64,000 nt of DNA, taken from Sinomicrobium kalidii (GTDB lineage Bacteria > Bacteroidota > Bacteroidia > Flavobacteriales > Flavobacteriaceae). The stretch lies in contig NZ_CP089211.1 of NCBI RefSeq assembly GCF_021183825.1, positions 3,021,001-3,085,000 on the forward strand, in the 5' to 3' direction. The notes under the pieces are model-generated. The model saw only the letters and a program-made list of their open reading frames with translations, ran no database searches and was not told the origin of the DNA. Within the stretch, counting starts at the first letter, position 1. Each line of letters begins with the position of its first letter. The position numbers and the translations under genes were made by a program. Below are positions 17,658 through 26,589 of this stretch, piece by piece.

Positions 17658-17711
17658 TCACATGGTTTTTCCGTACCTCGGGTGAGAGTCATAGATAATC
17701 GTATTTTTCAC
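17658..17711 (-). pseudogene. Possible integrase N-terminal remnant beside ssrA
   Basis: A 17-codon frame (GTG start at 17711, stop at 17658) encodes VKNTIIYDSHPRYGKTM. The KNTIIYDSHPR part resembles how many flavobacterial tyrosine recombinases begin (N-terminal arm-binding segment). It is directed away from the tmRNA 3' end, the usual arrangement for integrases of elements inserted in ssrA. The rest of the gene is missing. The likeness is short, so this may be chance. The remainder of 17611-17832 shows nothing recognisable. Confidence 0.25.
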
Positions 17712-17832
17712 AGTTTTGTTTTCCTGTGTAAATTTGAGGGGGCAAATTGAGTAAACACTATTTTTTTGTCCGTCATAGTGTCCGTTGTAAAAACAAACCC
17801 CCAAAAATGCAGTGTTTTCAGGGGTTATATTG

Positions 17833-18227
17833 TGGAGTCGGAGAGAATCGAACTCTCGTCCAAACAAGCAATTAAAGTGCTTTCTACATGCTTAGTTTTC
17901 GTTTGTTTTTCGACGTAAGGCTGACCGAAAACCGCCTACCATACGCTTAGCTTCTTTAGATTTGAAACACTGTCAAAGCTACAATGTTCCTATGTTGACT
18001 TTTATGGTGCCTCCTTGCGGACCGCCGTCAACAAGGGCTTTCCGGAGACATCTCGCTTTTCCGCCTTGCGGAAACGTGGCTAAATCCTACTGTAATTCAG
18101 ATTACGCAGCAAGAGCGTAGTTATTCTCGCCATTTAAAAAGTGTGAAACATGAGATTTAAGAGCTGTATCCCAGCGCTCTGCATGCTTACATTTCAATTC
18201 GACCTGCTGTCAAAACCAGTCGACCCC
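17833..18227 (-). ncRNA. ssrA: tmRNA
   Basis: The acceptor stem is formed by GGGGTCG (5' end, 18227-18221) and CGACTCC (17840-17834), with discriminator A at 17833 and no encoded CCA. The tag reading frame at 18131-18102 encodes GENNYALAA followed by TAA, the classic flavobacterial degradation tag. The T-arm (GAGAGTTCGATTCTCTC-like) is near the 3' end. tmRNA rescues stalled ribosomes and tags their products for proteolysis. The 3' end faces the AT-rich island, and tmRNA 3' ends are common integration sites. Confidence 0.96.
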
Positions 18228-18283
18228 CAATATGTAATGAACTTTTTTGTATAATGACACAACTATAGTGCCAGAGTTGTGTG

Positions 18284-18314
18284 CAAATGTACTACAAAAA
18301 ATTATTCCCTGAAA
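18284..18314 (-). promoter_or_regulatory. ssrA promoter
   Basis: On the minus strand TTTC (18314-18311), a 19-bp spacer and TACATTTG (18291-18284) fit the Bacteroidota pattern of -33 TTTG and -7 TAnnTTTG. Transcription would begin about 50 nt before the mature tmRNA 5' end. Confidence 0.65.
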
Positions 18315-18387
18315 ATTTTGCAGAGAAGGATCATTAAAGTTACATTTGAAACAAATAATAGGTTGTAATGTTATAAAAATACGATAC

Positions 18388-19599
18388 ATGAAGTTCGGAA
18401 TCATTAAAGAAAGAAAAAATCCTCCTGATAAAAGAGTAGTACTTTCCCCAAATGACTGTGTAAAAGCTCTTGATCTTTTTCCGGGGATATCGCTGGTTGT
18501 GGAAAGTTCCGATATCCGGGTTTTTCCGGATTCGGATTATCGAAATTCAGGTATCGAAGTTACCGAAGATGTTTCGGACTGCGATGTGCTGCTTGGGGTC
18601 AAAGAAGTACCTGTTGACGCGCTGATTCCGGATAAAAAGTATTTTTTCTTTTCGCATACCATAAAAAAGCAGCCCTATAACCGGAAATTATTGCAGAGTA
18701 TTCTGGATAAAAACATCGAGCTTTACGATCATGAAGTGATAACGGCTCCCGGCGGGCAGCGTCTTGTGGCTTTCGGGCGATATGCTGGTATTGTGGGGGC
18801 CTATAATGGTATTCGTGCTTACGGTTTGAAATTCGGTTTATTTGAATTGCCCGGGGCCGAGGACCTTCCGGATCAACAGGCACTCATTGATGTTCTGAAA
18901 AAAACGGAGTTACCGGATATCAAAATATTGCTTACCGGGAAGGGAAGAGTAGGAGGAGGAGTGAAAGAAATGCTCAATGGTATGGGACTGAAGGAAGTAA
19001 ACTGCGAGGAATATCTGACTCGTACTTTTTCCGGGCCCGTTTATTGTCAGATAGACGTACTGGAGTATAATAAACGAAAGGATGGAAGAACCCAGGGGCA
19101 TAAGGATTTTTATGAACATCCCGAAGAATACGAATCCGACTTCATGCGTTTTGCCCGTGTGACCGATTTGTATATGGCCGGACATTTCTACGGGCAGGGT
19201 GCTCCGTATTTATTTACGAAAGATGACGCAAAATCTCCGGATTTTAACATCAGGGTGGTTGCAGATATCAGTTGTGATATAAACGGTCCGGTGGCTTCAA
19301 CCATAAGAGCTTCGACGATCGCAGCCCCGGTGTATGGTTATGATCCCCGAACCGGAAAGGAAACGGATTTCAGAGAAGCACATGCCATAGCTGTTATGGC
19401 AGTGGATAACCTGCCTTGTGCACTTCCCAGAGATGCGAGTGAGGGATTCGGCGATATGTTTTTAACACATGTTATGCCCGCCTTTTTTAATGACGACCGG
19501 GACGGTATACTGGAACGTGCCAGGATGACATGTAATGGCCGGTTAACGGAAAGGTATACCTATTTGCAGGACTATGTTACCGGCGAAGTTATAAGCTAA
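18388..19599 (+). CDS. Alanine dehydrogenase/saccharopine dehydrogenase-like NAD(P) oxidoreductase
   Basis: This 403-aa protein is read from ATG 18388 (MKFGIIKERKNPPDKRVVLS). The opening GIIKERKNPPDKRVVLSP is the mark of the AlaDH/PNT N-terminal domain. A Rossmann-like segment (IKILLTGKGRVGGGVKEML) and the later ADISCDINGPVAST follow the lysine-forming saccharopine dehydrogenase branch. Flavobacterial members are usually annotated only as NAD(P)-dependent oxidoreductases, and the substrate is not certain. The gene converges on the EEP gene, with which it overlaps by 4 bp at the stop codons. Confidence 0.75.
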   Translation: MKFGIIKERKNPPDKRVVLSPNDCVKALDLFPGISLVVESSDIRVFPDSDYRNSGIEVTEDVSDCDVLLGVKEVPVDALIPDKKYFFFSHTIKKQPYNRKLLQSILDKNIELYDHEVITAPGGQRLVAFGRYAGIVGAYNGIRAYGLKFGLFELPGAEDLPDQQALIDVLKKTELPDIKILLTGKGRVGGGVKEMLNGMGLKEVNCEEYLTRTFSGPVYCQIDVLEYNKRKDGRTQGHKDFYEHPEEYESDFMRFARVTDLYMAGHFYGQGAPYLFTKDDAKSPDFNIRVVADISCDINGPVASTIRASTIAAPVYGYDPRTGKETDFREAHAIAVMAVDNLPCALPRDASEGFGDMFLTHVMPAFFNDDRDGILERARMTCNGRLTERYTYLQDYVTGEVIS

Positions 19600-20699
19600 T
19601 CTTTTGATGTATATTTGGTTTTCTCCTTTTTATTTACGGGGTTTGCCCTGGCTATTTTTTCCCGGGCCAGTTGTTTGTCTTCGCCATTGGCTTCGGGTTC
19701 TTTTTGTGCCATCCCTGCAATCGGCTTGTATTGGAGGTCGGCATAAATAGGAAAGTGATCTGATCCTATACCCGGAAGGCGCTGTATACGGTTCAGCATA
19801 AAATCATTGGAATGGAACAAATGATCCAGCGGCCACCTGAGAAAGAAGTAATGTGCGTGGAAAGTACTGAACATACCGCGTCCTATACGGGGATCCATTA
19901 ATCTGCTGATCTTCCGGAACAATATGGTGGTGTAAGACCAGGCTACGTCGTTAAGGTCGCCAAAAACCAATACAGATTCTTCTCTGGCCTTTACTTTTTC
20001 ACCTACAAGGAGAAGTTCTGCATCCCGGTCTGTCGAAGTGTCGTCTTCTGTAGGGCTTGGTGGCATGGGATGGAGGCAGTAAATCTTTATTTTTTTTCCG
20101 GAAGGGAGCTTCACATAAGCTTCAATGGATGGAATGTCGTCCTTTACCAGGTATATGACCTGTGCATCTTCCAGTTCCAGGTTGGAATAGAGGTGCATTC
20201 CGTAGAGATTGTCCAATGGGATTTTAACCGTATACGGGTAATCCTTTTCCAAAGTATCCAGTTGTTGCTGCCACCAGGTGTCAGACTCCAGGGTAAGTAC
20301 AAGGTTGGGCTTTTTCCTGCGGATGAGATGTAAAAGTTTGCGGGCTTTCCTGTTCGGGCTAAGTACATTGCTCACCAATATGGAAATCCGGTTGGTGTGG
20401 TCTTCCTTTCCTCTGAACCGGATAACTTCTTTCCGGTAAAATGGGGTGTAAGGAAGTATTTTTACTGCTTGATAAAGGATACCGATAAGCAATAGCCCTG
20501 TAAATATAAAAGACAAGGGAGAAGCAAAAGAAAACCCGGTAAGGCATACAACAAGGGCCACCAAACCGAATATACAAAGTTGCAGGCGGGGAAAGTCGAA
20601 AACCCTTATCCACCAGTCATCCCACTTTATGAAAGGGGCGAGTGTGGAAATGATAAAAAGTGATGACAATACTATTGCCACTATTTCCGGAGATTGCAT
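19596..20699 (-). CDS. Endonuclease/exonuclease/phosphatase-family membrane protein
   Basis: This 367-aa protein has three N-terminal membrane helices (about 5-90) followed by an EEP catalytic domain. Family marks are the ILVSNVLSP start (usually NV/NL), the Glu in LTLESDTWW, VFGDLND (Asp/Asn pair) and the terminal GSDHFPIYADL. Such proteins hydrolyse phosphodiesters, and membrane-anchored flavobacterial forms have no settled substrate. A charged Lys/Glu-rich tail follows. Its ATG overlaps the stop of the upstream YqaE gene by one base (TAATG), so the two are translationally coupled. Confidence 0.82.
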   Translation of the reverse strand: MQSPEIVAIVLSSLFIISTLAPFIKWDDWWIRVFDFPRLQLCIFGLVALVVCLTGFSFASPLSFIFTGLLLIGILYQAVKILPYTPFYRKEVIRFRGKEDHTNRISILVSNVLSPNRKARKLLHLIRRKKPNLVLTLESDTWWQQQLDTLEKDYPYTVKIPLDNLYGMHLYSNLELEDAQVIYLVKDDIPSIEAYVKLPSGKKIKIYCLHPMPPSPTEDDTSTDRDAELLLVGEKVKAREESVLVFGDLNDVAWSYTTILFRKISRLMDPRIGRGMFSTFHAHYFFLRWPLDHLFHSNDFMLNRIQRLPGIGSDHFPIYADLQYKPIAGMAQKEPEANGEDKQLAREKIARANPVNKKEKTKYTSKD

Positions 20700-20863
20700 T
20701 ATTTATCGTGTTTTGCAATAACCCATATGGCATGGACAATACCCGGAATAAACCCCAGCAGGGTTAAAAGGATATTCAGCCAGAATGCTCCTTTGATACC
20801 GACAGTAAAGAACACACCGAGTGGCGGAAGTAGAATGGCCAGAATGATTCTCAGGATACTCAT
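20699..20863 (-). CDS. yqaE: YqaE/Pmp3-family membrane protein
   Basis: This 54-aa protein begins MSILRIILAILLPPLGVFFT and contains two hydrophobic helices joined by a short loop with the family pattern LPPLGVF...WLNILLTLLGFIPGIVHAIWV. Pmp3/YqaE proteins are small membrane proteins linked to salt and envelope stress. The stop overlaps the next start by one base. Confidence 0.92.
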   Translation of the reverse strand: MSILRIILAILLPPLGVFFTVGIKGAFWLNILLTLLGFIPGIVHAIWVIAKHDK

Positions 20864-20959
20864 ACGTCAAAATTAAGGAATTACACGACTAAAATAACTT
20901 TTTCTGTCCGATAAGGCAACTTTCTGTTGTGAAACTTTTCCTTAACCCGATAAATCTTA

Positions 20960-21781
20960 TTATGCAAGCTGATTTACTGTTTTGCGTATAGCGGTCAGGT
21001 TGGTCAGTAATTTTTCCAGGTGATCGAGGTGCAGCATGTTGGCCCCGTCACTCTTGGCATTGGCCGGGTCGAAGTGGGTTTCCAGGAACAGGCCGTCCAC
21101 TCCGTTTACCACGCCTGCCCGGGCTATGGTCTCTATCATGTCAGGTCTTCCCCCGGTAACACCGCCGGCCTGGTTGGGTTGCTGGAGTGAATGGGTGACG
21201 TCCAGTACCACGGGAGCATAATGCCGCATGGTGGGAATGCCGCGGAAATCGACAATAAGGTCCTGGTAACCGAACATGGTACCCCTGTCTGTGATTACAA
21301 CTTGTTCATTGTTACAATCCAGAACTTTCTGAACGGCATGTTTCATGCTTTCCGGGCTCATGAACTGCCCTTTTTTCAGGTTTACCGTTTTTCCGGTATT
21401 TGCCGCTGCCACCACGAGGTCGGTCTGCCGTACCAGGAAAGCCGGGATTTGTAACACGTCCACATATTCCGCAGCTTTGAAAGCATCATCCACTTCATGA
21501 ATATCGGTAATGGTAGGAACGTGAAATGTTTCTGAAACTTTCCGGAGTATTTTCAGGGCCTTTTCATCCCCGATACCGGTAAAACTGTCTATACGGCTGC
21601 GATTGGCTTTTTTGAAGCTCCCTTTAAAAACGTAAGGGATTTGTAATTTGTCCGTAATTGCCACTACCTTTTCGGCAATGCGCAGCGCCATTTCTTCTCC
21701 TTCGATGGCACAGGGGCCCGCAAGGAGGAAAAAGTTATCTGAATCGGTGTGTTTGATCTGGGGAATTGCTTCTACTTTCAT
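20960..21781 (-). CDS. kdsA: 3-deoxy-8-phosphooctulonate synthase
   Basis: This 273-aa cytoplasmic enzyme condenses phosphoenolpyruvate with arabinose 5-phosphate in Kdo (lipopolysaccharide core) synthesis. The start is ATG 21781 (MKVEAIPQIKHTDSDNFFLL), because the longer frame's first 19 residues are atypical. Family blocks are LLAGPCAIEGEE, FKGSFKKANRSRIDSFTG, TDIHEVDDA, LQIPAFLVRQTDL, KKGQFMSPESM, TDRGTMFGYQDLIVDFR and DVTHSLQQPN. The length is normal. It lies 59 bp after the rlmB start region on the same strand order (rlmB is downstream in map position, upstream in transcription). Confidence 0.96.
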   Translation of the reverse strand: MKVEAIPQIKHTDSDNFFLLAGPCAIEGEEMALRIAEKVVAITDKLQIPYVFKGSFKKANRSRIDSFTGIGDEKALKILRKVSETFHVPTITDIHEVDDAFKAAEYVDVLQIPAFLVRQTDLVVAAANTGKTVNLKKGQFMSPESMKHAVQKVLDCNNEQVVITDRGTMFGYQDLIVDFRGIPTMRHYAPVVLDVTHSLQQPNQAGGVTGGRPDMIETIARAGVVNGVDGLFLETHFDPANAKSDGANMLHLDHLEKLLTNLTAIRKTVNQLA

Positions 21782-21840
21782 GGGTCTGTTTTTTATTCTT
21801 TTTCTTCCGAAGGAGTGATGACTGTTACGTAACGGCAAAT

Positions 21841-22584
21841 TTAGAGGTTATTTTTTCGCTGGCGTACCGCTTCGTACAAAAAAACGCCACAGGCTACGGA
21901 AACGTTTAGCGAACCGATATTCCCGTACATGGGCAGTTTGGCCCTGTGGTCTGCAGACTTCAATACGGAAGGGGAAATCCCTTTGTCTTCGGCTCCCATT
22001 ACAATGGCTGTGGGGGTGGTGAGCTGAAGGTCGTAGGGTGTGTTTTCCGTTTTTTCAGTGGCGGCAATAACCTGTATGCCGGAAGCCTGGAGGTAGAAAA
22101 CGGCATCCTTGATGTGGTCTACCTTGCAAATGGGTACGTTGAACACGGCCCCTGCCGAGGTTTTTACCGTATCGGCAGTTACAGGTGCAGCGCCCTTACT
22201 CTGTATAATAATGCCGTGTACACCGGTACATTCGGCAGTACGGATAATGGCGCCGAAATTCCTTACATCCGATAATTGGTCCAGCAAGAGGAACAATGGT
22301 ATTTCTCCTGATTCTATGGTGTTTAAAACAAGATCATCGAGCGTATGGAATTCTACGGGAGAAATATTGGCTATGACCCCCTGGTGATTTTTATTGCCCA
22401 GTCGGTTCAGCTTTTCCAGGGGGACGTAAGACGTATTGATCTTTTCCCTGCGGAGCAGGGATTCCAGTTCCGAGAACAACGTTCCTTTAAGCCCTTTCTG
22501 AATAAAGACCTTGTCCACGGCCTTTCCGGCTGATATGGCTTCTATCACTGCCCGTATGCCGAAAATCTGATAGTTGTTTTGCAT
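21841..22584 (-). CDS. rlmB: 23S rRNA (guanosine-2'-O-)-methyltransferase RlmB (SpoU/TrmH family)
   Basis: This 247-aa SPOUT methyltransferase has an N-terminal substrate-binding domain (IFGIRAVIEAISAGKAVDKV) and a C-terminal knot domain with LLDQLSDVRNFGAIIRTAE, IVMGAEDKGIS and LPMYGNIGSLNVSVACGVFLYE, the three SpoU motifs. The RlmB assignment follows its length and N-terminal domain. It probably lies in one transcription unit with kdsA. Confidence 0.93.
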   Translation of the reverse strand: MQNNYQIFGIRAVIEAISAGKAVDKVFIQKGLKGTLFSELESLLRREKINTSYVPLEKLNRLGNKNHQGVIANISPVEFHTLDDLVLNTIESGEIPLFLLLDQLSDVRNFGAIIRTAECTGVHGIIIQSKGAAPVTADTVKTSAGAVFNVPICKVDHIKDAVFYLQASGIQVIAATEKTENTPYDLQLTTPTAIVMGAEDKGISPSVLKSADHRAKLPMYGNIGSLNVSVACGVFLYEAVRQRKNNL

Positions 22585-22671
22585 GGGGGCAAAGGTATAA
22601 AAAAGAAGCTGTTCTTATCCGGGATAAAAACAGCTTTCATGCATTTGTTCAATTAAAACTTTTCTAAAAAG

Positions 22672-22860
22672 TTATACACAGGGAGGACCCGGAATGAACC
22701 TGCAGTTTGTCCCGTCATATTCAGGGTTTGTTGTACAGCATGTCATTTCGGGATCACAACACTTTGTCGGGGTTCCGGGAGGAGCCCCGCCGAGAATCTT
22801 TTTCTGCTCATTTTCATTCAGTACCTGAGCATTTTTTAATTTTAACAGGCTTGGTAACAT
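22672..22860 (-). CDS. Orphan Cys-rich GG-leader peptide
   Basis: This 62-aa peptide is read from ATG 22860 (MLPSLLKLKNAQVLNENEQK, then KILGG). The leader has the hydrophobic-acidic-GG pattern of C39 substrates. The core (APPGTPTKCCDPEMTCCTTN, then PEYDGTNCRFIPGPPCV) holds six cysteines, including two CC pairs, so it is probably disulfide-rich or modified. No exporter or modifying enzyme is adjacent; the closest C39 exporter is at 37399. The frame is open further upstream, but that stretch does not look like leader. Confidence 0.65.
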   Translation of the reverse strand: MLPSLLKLKNAQVLNENEQKKILGGAPPGTPTKCCDPEMTCCTTNPEYDGTNCRFIPGPPCV

Positions 22861-22982
22861 AATTAAAGGATTTATAGGTTGATTTTCCCGGACTTTTAGA
22901 GACACCCGGGACTATGTCTTTAATGGTGAGGATACGCTGTTTTATATTGTGTTTCCTTTCGGAAATTCCTGGTGTTTTGCTG

Positions 22983-23720
22983 TTACAGTAAAGTGTTACA
23001 ATACGCTATAACCTGTATTAAATCCTTTGACTTTTTGACATTGAGGTCGTTTTTCCTGAGATATGGCTTTATGTTAATATCCCTGGTTTTAAACAGTTTT
23101 ACGATATTTTTGTTGGAAGGTTTCAATTCAGTGATCTCTTCGTCGCCAAACAAGATAAAGAAATCTTCCATATCTACAAACCGGGCAGGCACATCCACAT
23201 CGAAACTGGTTACGGCCGGTTTGGCTTCGGTAAGCACTTTCCGGTATTTTTTGAGCAGTGTACATTTTTTGTTTTCTGAAATGACTTCAAAATACCCGAA
23301 TTCCCTGACGTTTTCGTTCAAATAGTATTTAAAAATAAATTTCCTGTTGTTCATCACAATTTCCACATCACTGGTCTTGGTAACTGCGTGAACGGTAGTG
23401 TCCTTTTTAAGTTCGAATTCTTCGGCGTATACATTATAGCGCAGCGGGTGTTTTCCAAGTACGGTATCCCTGTAATACACAACACCGGACATAAAATGTT
23501 CATTCAGATAGGCGGAGCCCGTAATTTCGGGAGTGTTGTTTGTGTTGTTCACGGACGGGTCGATGTTACGGATCGTTTTCCGGACATAATCGATAACCCG
23601 GAGATCCTCGGTAAACCGGTTTGCGGGTTGTGCCCGGTTAGACGGGTCCTGGGAATAGAGTGTTGATATGAAAAGCAACGCTATACATTCAAGAATTATA
23701 TTGATTTTGTATATTCTCAT
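22983..23720 (-). CDS. Secreted unknown protein (245 aa)
   Basis: Read from ATG 23720 (MRIYKINIILECIALLFIST), it has a signal peptide ending near YSQ and a mature region with beta-strand-like segments (GVVYYRDTVLGKHPLRYNVY, FKYYLNENVREFGYFEV). The pattern is typical of flavobacterial periplasmic proteins of unknown function. No catalytic motif was seen. It is followed by 78 bp and then the orphan GG-leader peptide, on the same strand. Confidence 0.75.
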   Translation of the reverse strand: MRIYKINIILECIALLFISTLYSQDPSNRAQPANRFTEDLRVIDYVRKTIRNIDPSVNNTNNTPEITGSAYLNEHFMSGVVYYRDTVLGKHPLRYNVYAEEFELKKDTTVHAVTKTSDVEIVMNNRKFIFKYYLNENVREFGYFEVISENKKCTLLKKYRKVLTEAKPAVTSFDVDVPARFVDMEDFFILFGDEEITELKPSNKNIVKLFKTRDINIKPYLRKNDLNVKKSKDLIQVIAYCNTLL

Positions 23721-23736
23721 TCCGTTAAAAATTAAG

Positions 23737-23830
23737 AAGAAGGTGTCTGAAAAATAGTTTATCCTGAGCGACAACCGAAGGGCCCGAGGTAACAGAAATG
23801 GGAAATAATACGCTTTTCAGACACTTTCTT
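23737..23830. repeat. 94-bp element with 17-bp terminal inverted repeats
   Basis: AAGAAGGTGTCTGAAAA (23737-23753) and TTTTCAGACACTTTCTT (23814-23830) are inverted repeats with one mismatch. The interior contains TATCCTGAGCGACAACCGAA and GGG, a relative of the CCTGAG...CGAAGGG repeats near the tRNAs at 62693 and 62992. It may be a small mobile repeat and, as RNA, a terminator between the two minus-strand genes on either side. Confidence 0.7.
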
Positions 23831-23840
23831 CTATAATGTA

Positions 23841-24863
23841 TCAGTTATTGTTTTCCGTAAAAATGGTCGGCCAGTCTTGCCCGTCTTCCCGGGTAAGTAT
23901 GGTGGTACCCCCCTCGCCGTTGGCGTTGGACCATTCTATGGTCATTTCGGCTCCTGAAACACTGGTGATGTTGTAGGAATAGGCAGGGACTTCTATCTCG
24001 TTACCTTCTTCATCTGTTACTTCGCCCCTTTCTGCTTCAAATCCTTCGCAGGCCCAGATAACTCTTGCGTCATCCTCGGTATCCGGGGCGGCACCCCAGC
24101 AGGGATACAGACCAAGGCTAAGGTCGGAGGTAGCATATGAGCCGGGAGTAGCGGTCTCTTCCCAGGTTACCGTACCGGTGATGATATCGTCGGAGCAGTT
24201 CCCGGGAAAATCAGAACTCGTACCGGTAAATGTATCGGTGGTAACAAATGTGTGTGTCCCGGCCAGGCTTTCTGTGATCACGCAGGGAATTTCCACATTG
24301 TATGTAAAGGGGGAGGCAAAGAACACTCCTCCGGAAACCGTATTTCCCACGGTTGATCTGGAGAAAACCCTGCCATCTGTGAGTTCCAGTTCAAAGCTGA
24401 CGGCCCAGTTGTCTCCTCCTTTTACTTCCGTTTCATCAATACCGGTTGTGGCGATCATCTCCGCTACGGAAATGGAAAAGGTATAGCCGGGCATGTCTTC
24501 TTCATCCGGGGTGAATTCGGAAGCGGGAATGGTGGTGTACAGGATATCGTCTGTTGATATACCTTCATCGTCGCTGTCGGCCAGCTCGGTATTGTCCTGA
24601 AAACGAATGTAGGCGCGTACTTCCTGAAGCAGCGCCCCGTCTTCGTAATCGTCTTCCTGGAGTATTACCGTAAAACCGGAACCGGCCTCAAACGAGGAAG
24701 TATTGTAGTTGTATGGGGTTTCTTCCGAGGTGATCTCAATGGTTCTCAGGATGGCCCCCCGGGTTACATCGTCGTATACCGAGTCTACCGTCTTGTCTCC
24801 TTCGCATGAAAGAATAAAGGAGGACAGGGATACGAACAATAACTTACTGATATATTTTTTCAT
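23841..24863 (-). CDS. SusCD-associated surface lipoprotein 1
   Basis: This 340-aa protein has a lipoprotein signal with Cys20 (FILSCEGD) followed by an acidic stretch that fits a surface-export signal of Bacteroidota lipoproteins. The mature part is acidic and rich in Thr, Gly and beta-like segments, with no catalytic motif seen. It starts 13 bp after susD1 in the same operon, so it probably helps bind the nutrient taken up by the SusCD pair. Confidence 0.8.
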   Translation of the reverse strand: MKKYISKLLFVSLSSFILSCEGDKTVDSVYDDVTRGAILRTIEITSEETPYNYNTSSFEAGSGFTVILQEDDYEDGALLQEVRAYIRFQDNTELADSDDEGISTDDILYTTIPASEFTPDEEDMPGYTFSISVAEMIATTGIDETEVKGGDNWAVSFELELTDGRVFSRSTVGNTVSGGVFFASPFTYNVEIPCVITESLAGTHTFVTTDTFTGTSSDFPGNCSDDIITGTVTWEETATPGSYATSDLSLGLYPCWGAAPDTEDDARVIWACEGFEAERGEVTDEEGNEIEVPAYSYNITSVSGAEMTIEWSNANGEGGTTILTREDGQDWPTIFTENNN

Positions 24864-24876
24864 GATCTGTCATTTT

Positions 24877-26577
24877 TTAATTGGCAATTGGAAAACCTTC
24901 TTCGGGATTGTTATCCCAGAATACCCTGGTGGTAACATTGGGTTTCTGGCTGATATTCGAATTGTTATTGGCATAAGCGGCCGGATACAGGAACGATCGT
25001 ATAAATCCGCCCGGGTTGGGTTCCAGGTTGGGCTGGAGGTCGAGCGGGGCACCTGTTCTCCGGTAAAAATTATAAGCATCAATACCGTTGCCGAACAGCG
25101 TTACCCAGAATTCCTTGGCTATAATGTTCAGTTTTTCATTTCCGGTAGCATCGTCATAAAGCTGGCCCACTTCGTTCATGTATGCAGTGTCATCAGATTC
25201 GGGACCTGCAAGGGAGAGATCTGCGCTGCTGTCGAGTTCCCCGAAACTTCTCACCTTGGTGAAGGACTTGGCAATTCCGGAAAGCATATGATCTTTGGCC
25301 TCTGTCGTATTGCCGGATATATAACTGATCTCGGCCAGCAGGAAATCTACTGTAGAACTCAGGAAAATGGGGGTGATACCGGCACCTCCGCCTCCCTGGC
25401 TGATAGTAACAGCTTCGAAAGTGTTGTCGTCGAATCTTCCGCCGGCGGGATATACGCCCCAGGTGGTTCGTTTATTGCCATCGGGTGGAATACCATCGTC
25501 GTCTCCGTGATCCCTTCCCCAGTACCCGTTGGGGAGATTACAGAAGGTGTATCCGCCGTCCACATAATGCTGTGGGGCGGGTTCCACACTACAGGTGAGT
25601 TCCTGTTGATTGGTGGGGGCTCCGTTTCCGGGCGTAGTAGGGTTTTGGCGGTAAAAATAGAAACGTATCCTGGGGTCTGGTTTTTCGAATGTGGAATATG
25701 CATTGCCCACTTTGCCGGACTGCATGTAGTTCATCAGCCAGTTGGACATATAGCTTTCTGCTCCGGTGGATTTGTAGTTGTCAATGTATTTGGGATGTCT
25801 GGTATCCGGGTTAACAATATTCCGGCCCCATCGGAACTGAAAATCTTCCGAAATGTCCGTAATGTACATGCCGGTACTGACAATCTGGTTGATATTGTCA
25901 ATAGCGCTGTCATCCACGAGGCGTTGCTGTATGTATATTTTGATTTTGAGTGAATTGGCCAGTTTTTCCCAGTTTTCCCAGTTCCCGTTGTAATACATGT
26001 CAAATTCGGGGTCTGCAAGGTAATCTTCGTCCTGAAAGAGGATAATGGCCTCGTCCAGAAGTGTGAGGGCAGCCTGGTAAACGGAAGCGCCGGGGTCCGG
26101 TGCGGGGTTAAAGTTTTCCGCGCCTTGCAGGGCTTCGCTGTATGGGATTTCTCCGAAGAAATCTACCAGGGTTACTATGGTAAAGGCTTCAAATACTTTT
26201 CCCATGGCAACATGCTTTTTTAATTCCGCTTCTTCCGCCAGCGGATACATGGCATAGATATCGGTCAGCATGGAAGAATAGGCTGTTCTCCATTCAATGT
26301 CGAATCCGGAGGGGCTGTAGGCCTGCAGGTATTGCCTGGTGTCCATCCAGCTGAGCCGGATAACTGCCGATGCCACGATAGCGAGTCCTTCATCGCTTTC
26401 TTCGTCGAAAAGCCTTGCGAAGTCCTCCTGCACCTTATTCAGGTAGAAATCGGGAGAAGCTTCTCCGGGAGGTAACTGGTTGGGATTTTCTGCAAGGTCC
26501 AGTTCGGTCGTTTCACAGGAAAACAGGATTCCGAGTGAAAAGATCGCATATATAATTTTGTGATTCCACATTTTCAT
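24877..26577 (-). CDS. susD: SusD/RagB-family nutrient-binding lipoprotein 1
   Basis: This 566-aa outer-membrane lipoprotein has Cys21 in LFSCETTELDL and the SusD pattern: TPR-like N-terminal helices, the WENWEKLANSLKIKIYIQQR segment, and the AEFW...NGIDAYNFYRRTG closing region shared by the SusD-like group. It acts as a lid over the SusC barrel and captures glycans or peptides. It follows susC1 by 12 bp. The substrate cannot be read from the sequence. Confidence 0.92.
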   Translation of the reverse strand: MKMWNHKIIYAIFSLGILFSCETTELDLAENPNQLPPGEASPDFYLNKVQEDFARLFDEESDEGLAIVASAVIRLSWMDTRQYLQAYSPSGFDIEWRTAYSSMLTDIYAMYPLAEEAELKKHVAMGKVFEAFTIVTLVDFFGEIPYSEALQGAENFNPAPDPGASVYQAALTLLDEAIILFQDEDYLADPEFDMYYNGNWENWEKLANSLKIKIYIQQRLVDDSAIDNINQIVSTGMYITDISEDFQFRWGRNIVNPDTRHPKYIDNYKSTGAESYMSNWLMNYMQSGKVGNAYSTFEKPDPRIRFYFYRQNPTTPGNGAPTNQQELTCSVEPAPQHYVDGGYTFCNLPNGYWGRDHGDDDGIPPDGNKRTTWGVYPAGGRFDDNTFEAVTISQGGGGAGITPIFLSSTVDFLLAEISYISGNTTEAKDHMLSGIAKSFTKVRSFGELDSSADLSLAGPESDDTAYMNEVGQLYDDATGNEKLNIIAKEFWVTLFGNGIDAYNFYRRTGAPLDLQPNLEPNPGGFIRSFLYPAAYANNNSNISQKPNVTTRVFWDNNPEEGFPIAN

Positions 26578-26589
26578 TGTCGTAATTTT

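Noticed and set aside
17658..17867. 69-aa frame over the tmRNA 3' end
   Set aside because: Most of it overlaps ssrA; only the short GTG-started end was kept as a weak integrase-remnant idea.
24709..25953. 414-aa open frame on the plus strand
   Set aside because: It is antisense to susD1 and the lipoprotein gene; it has no motifs and a composition typical of a shadow frame.
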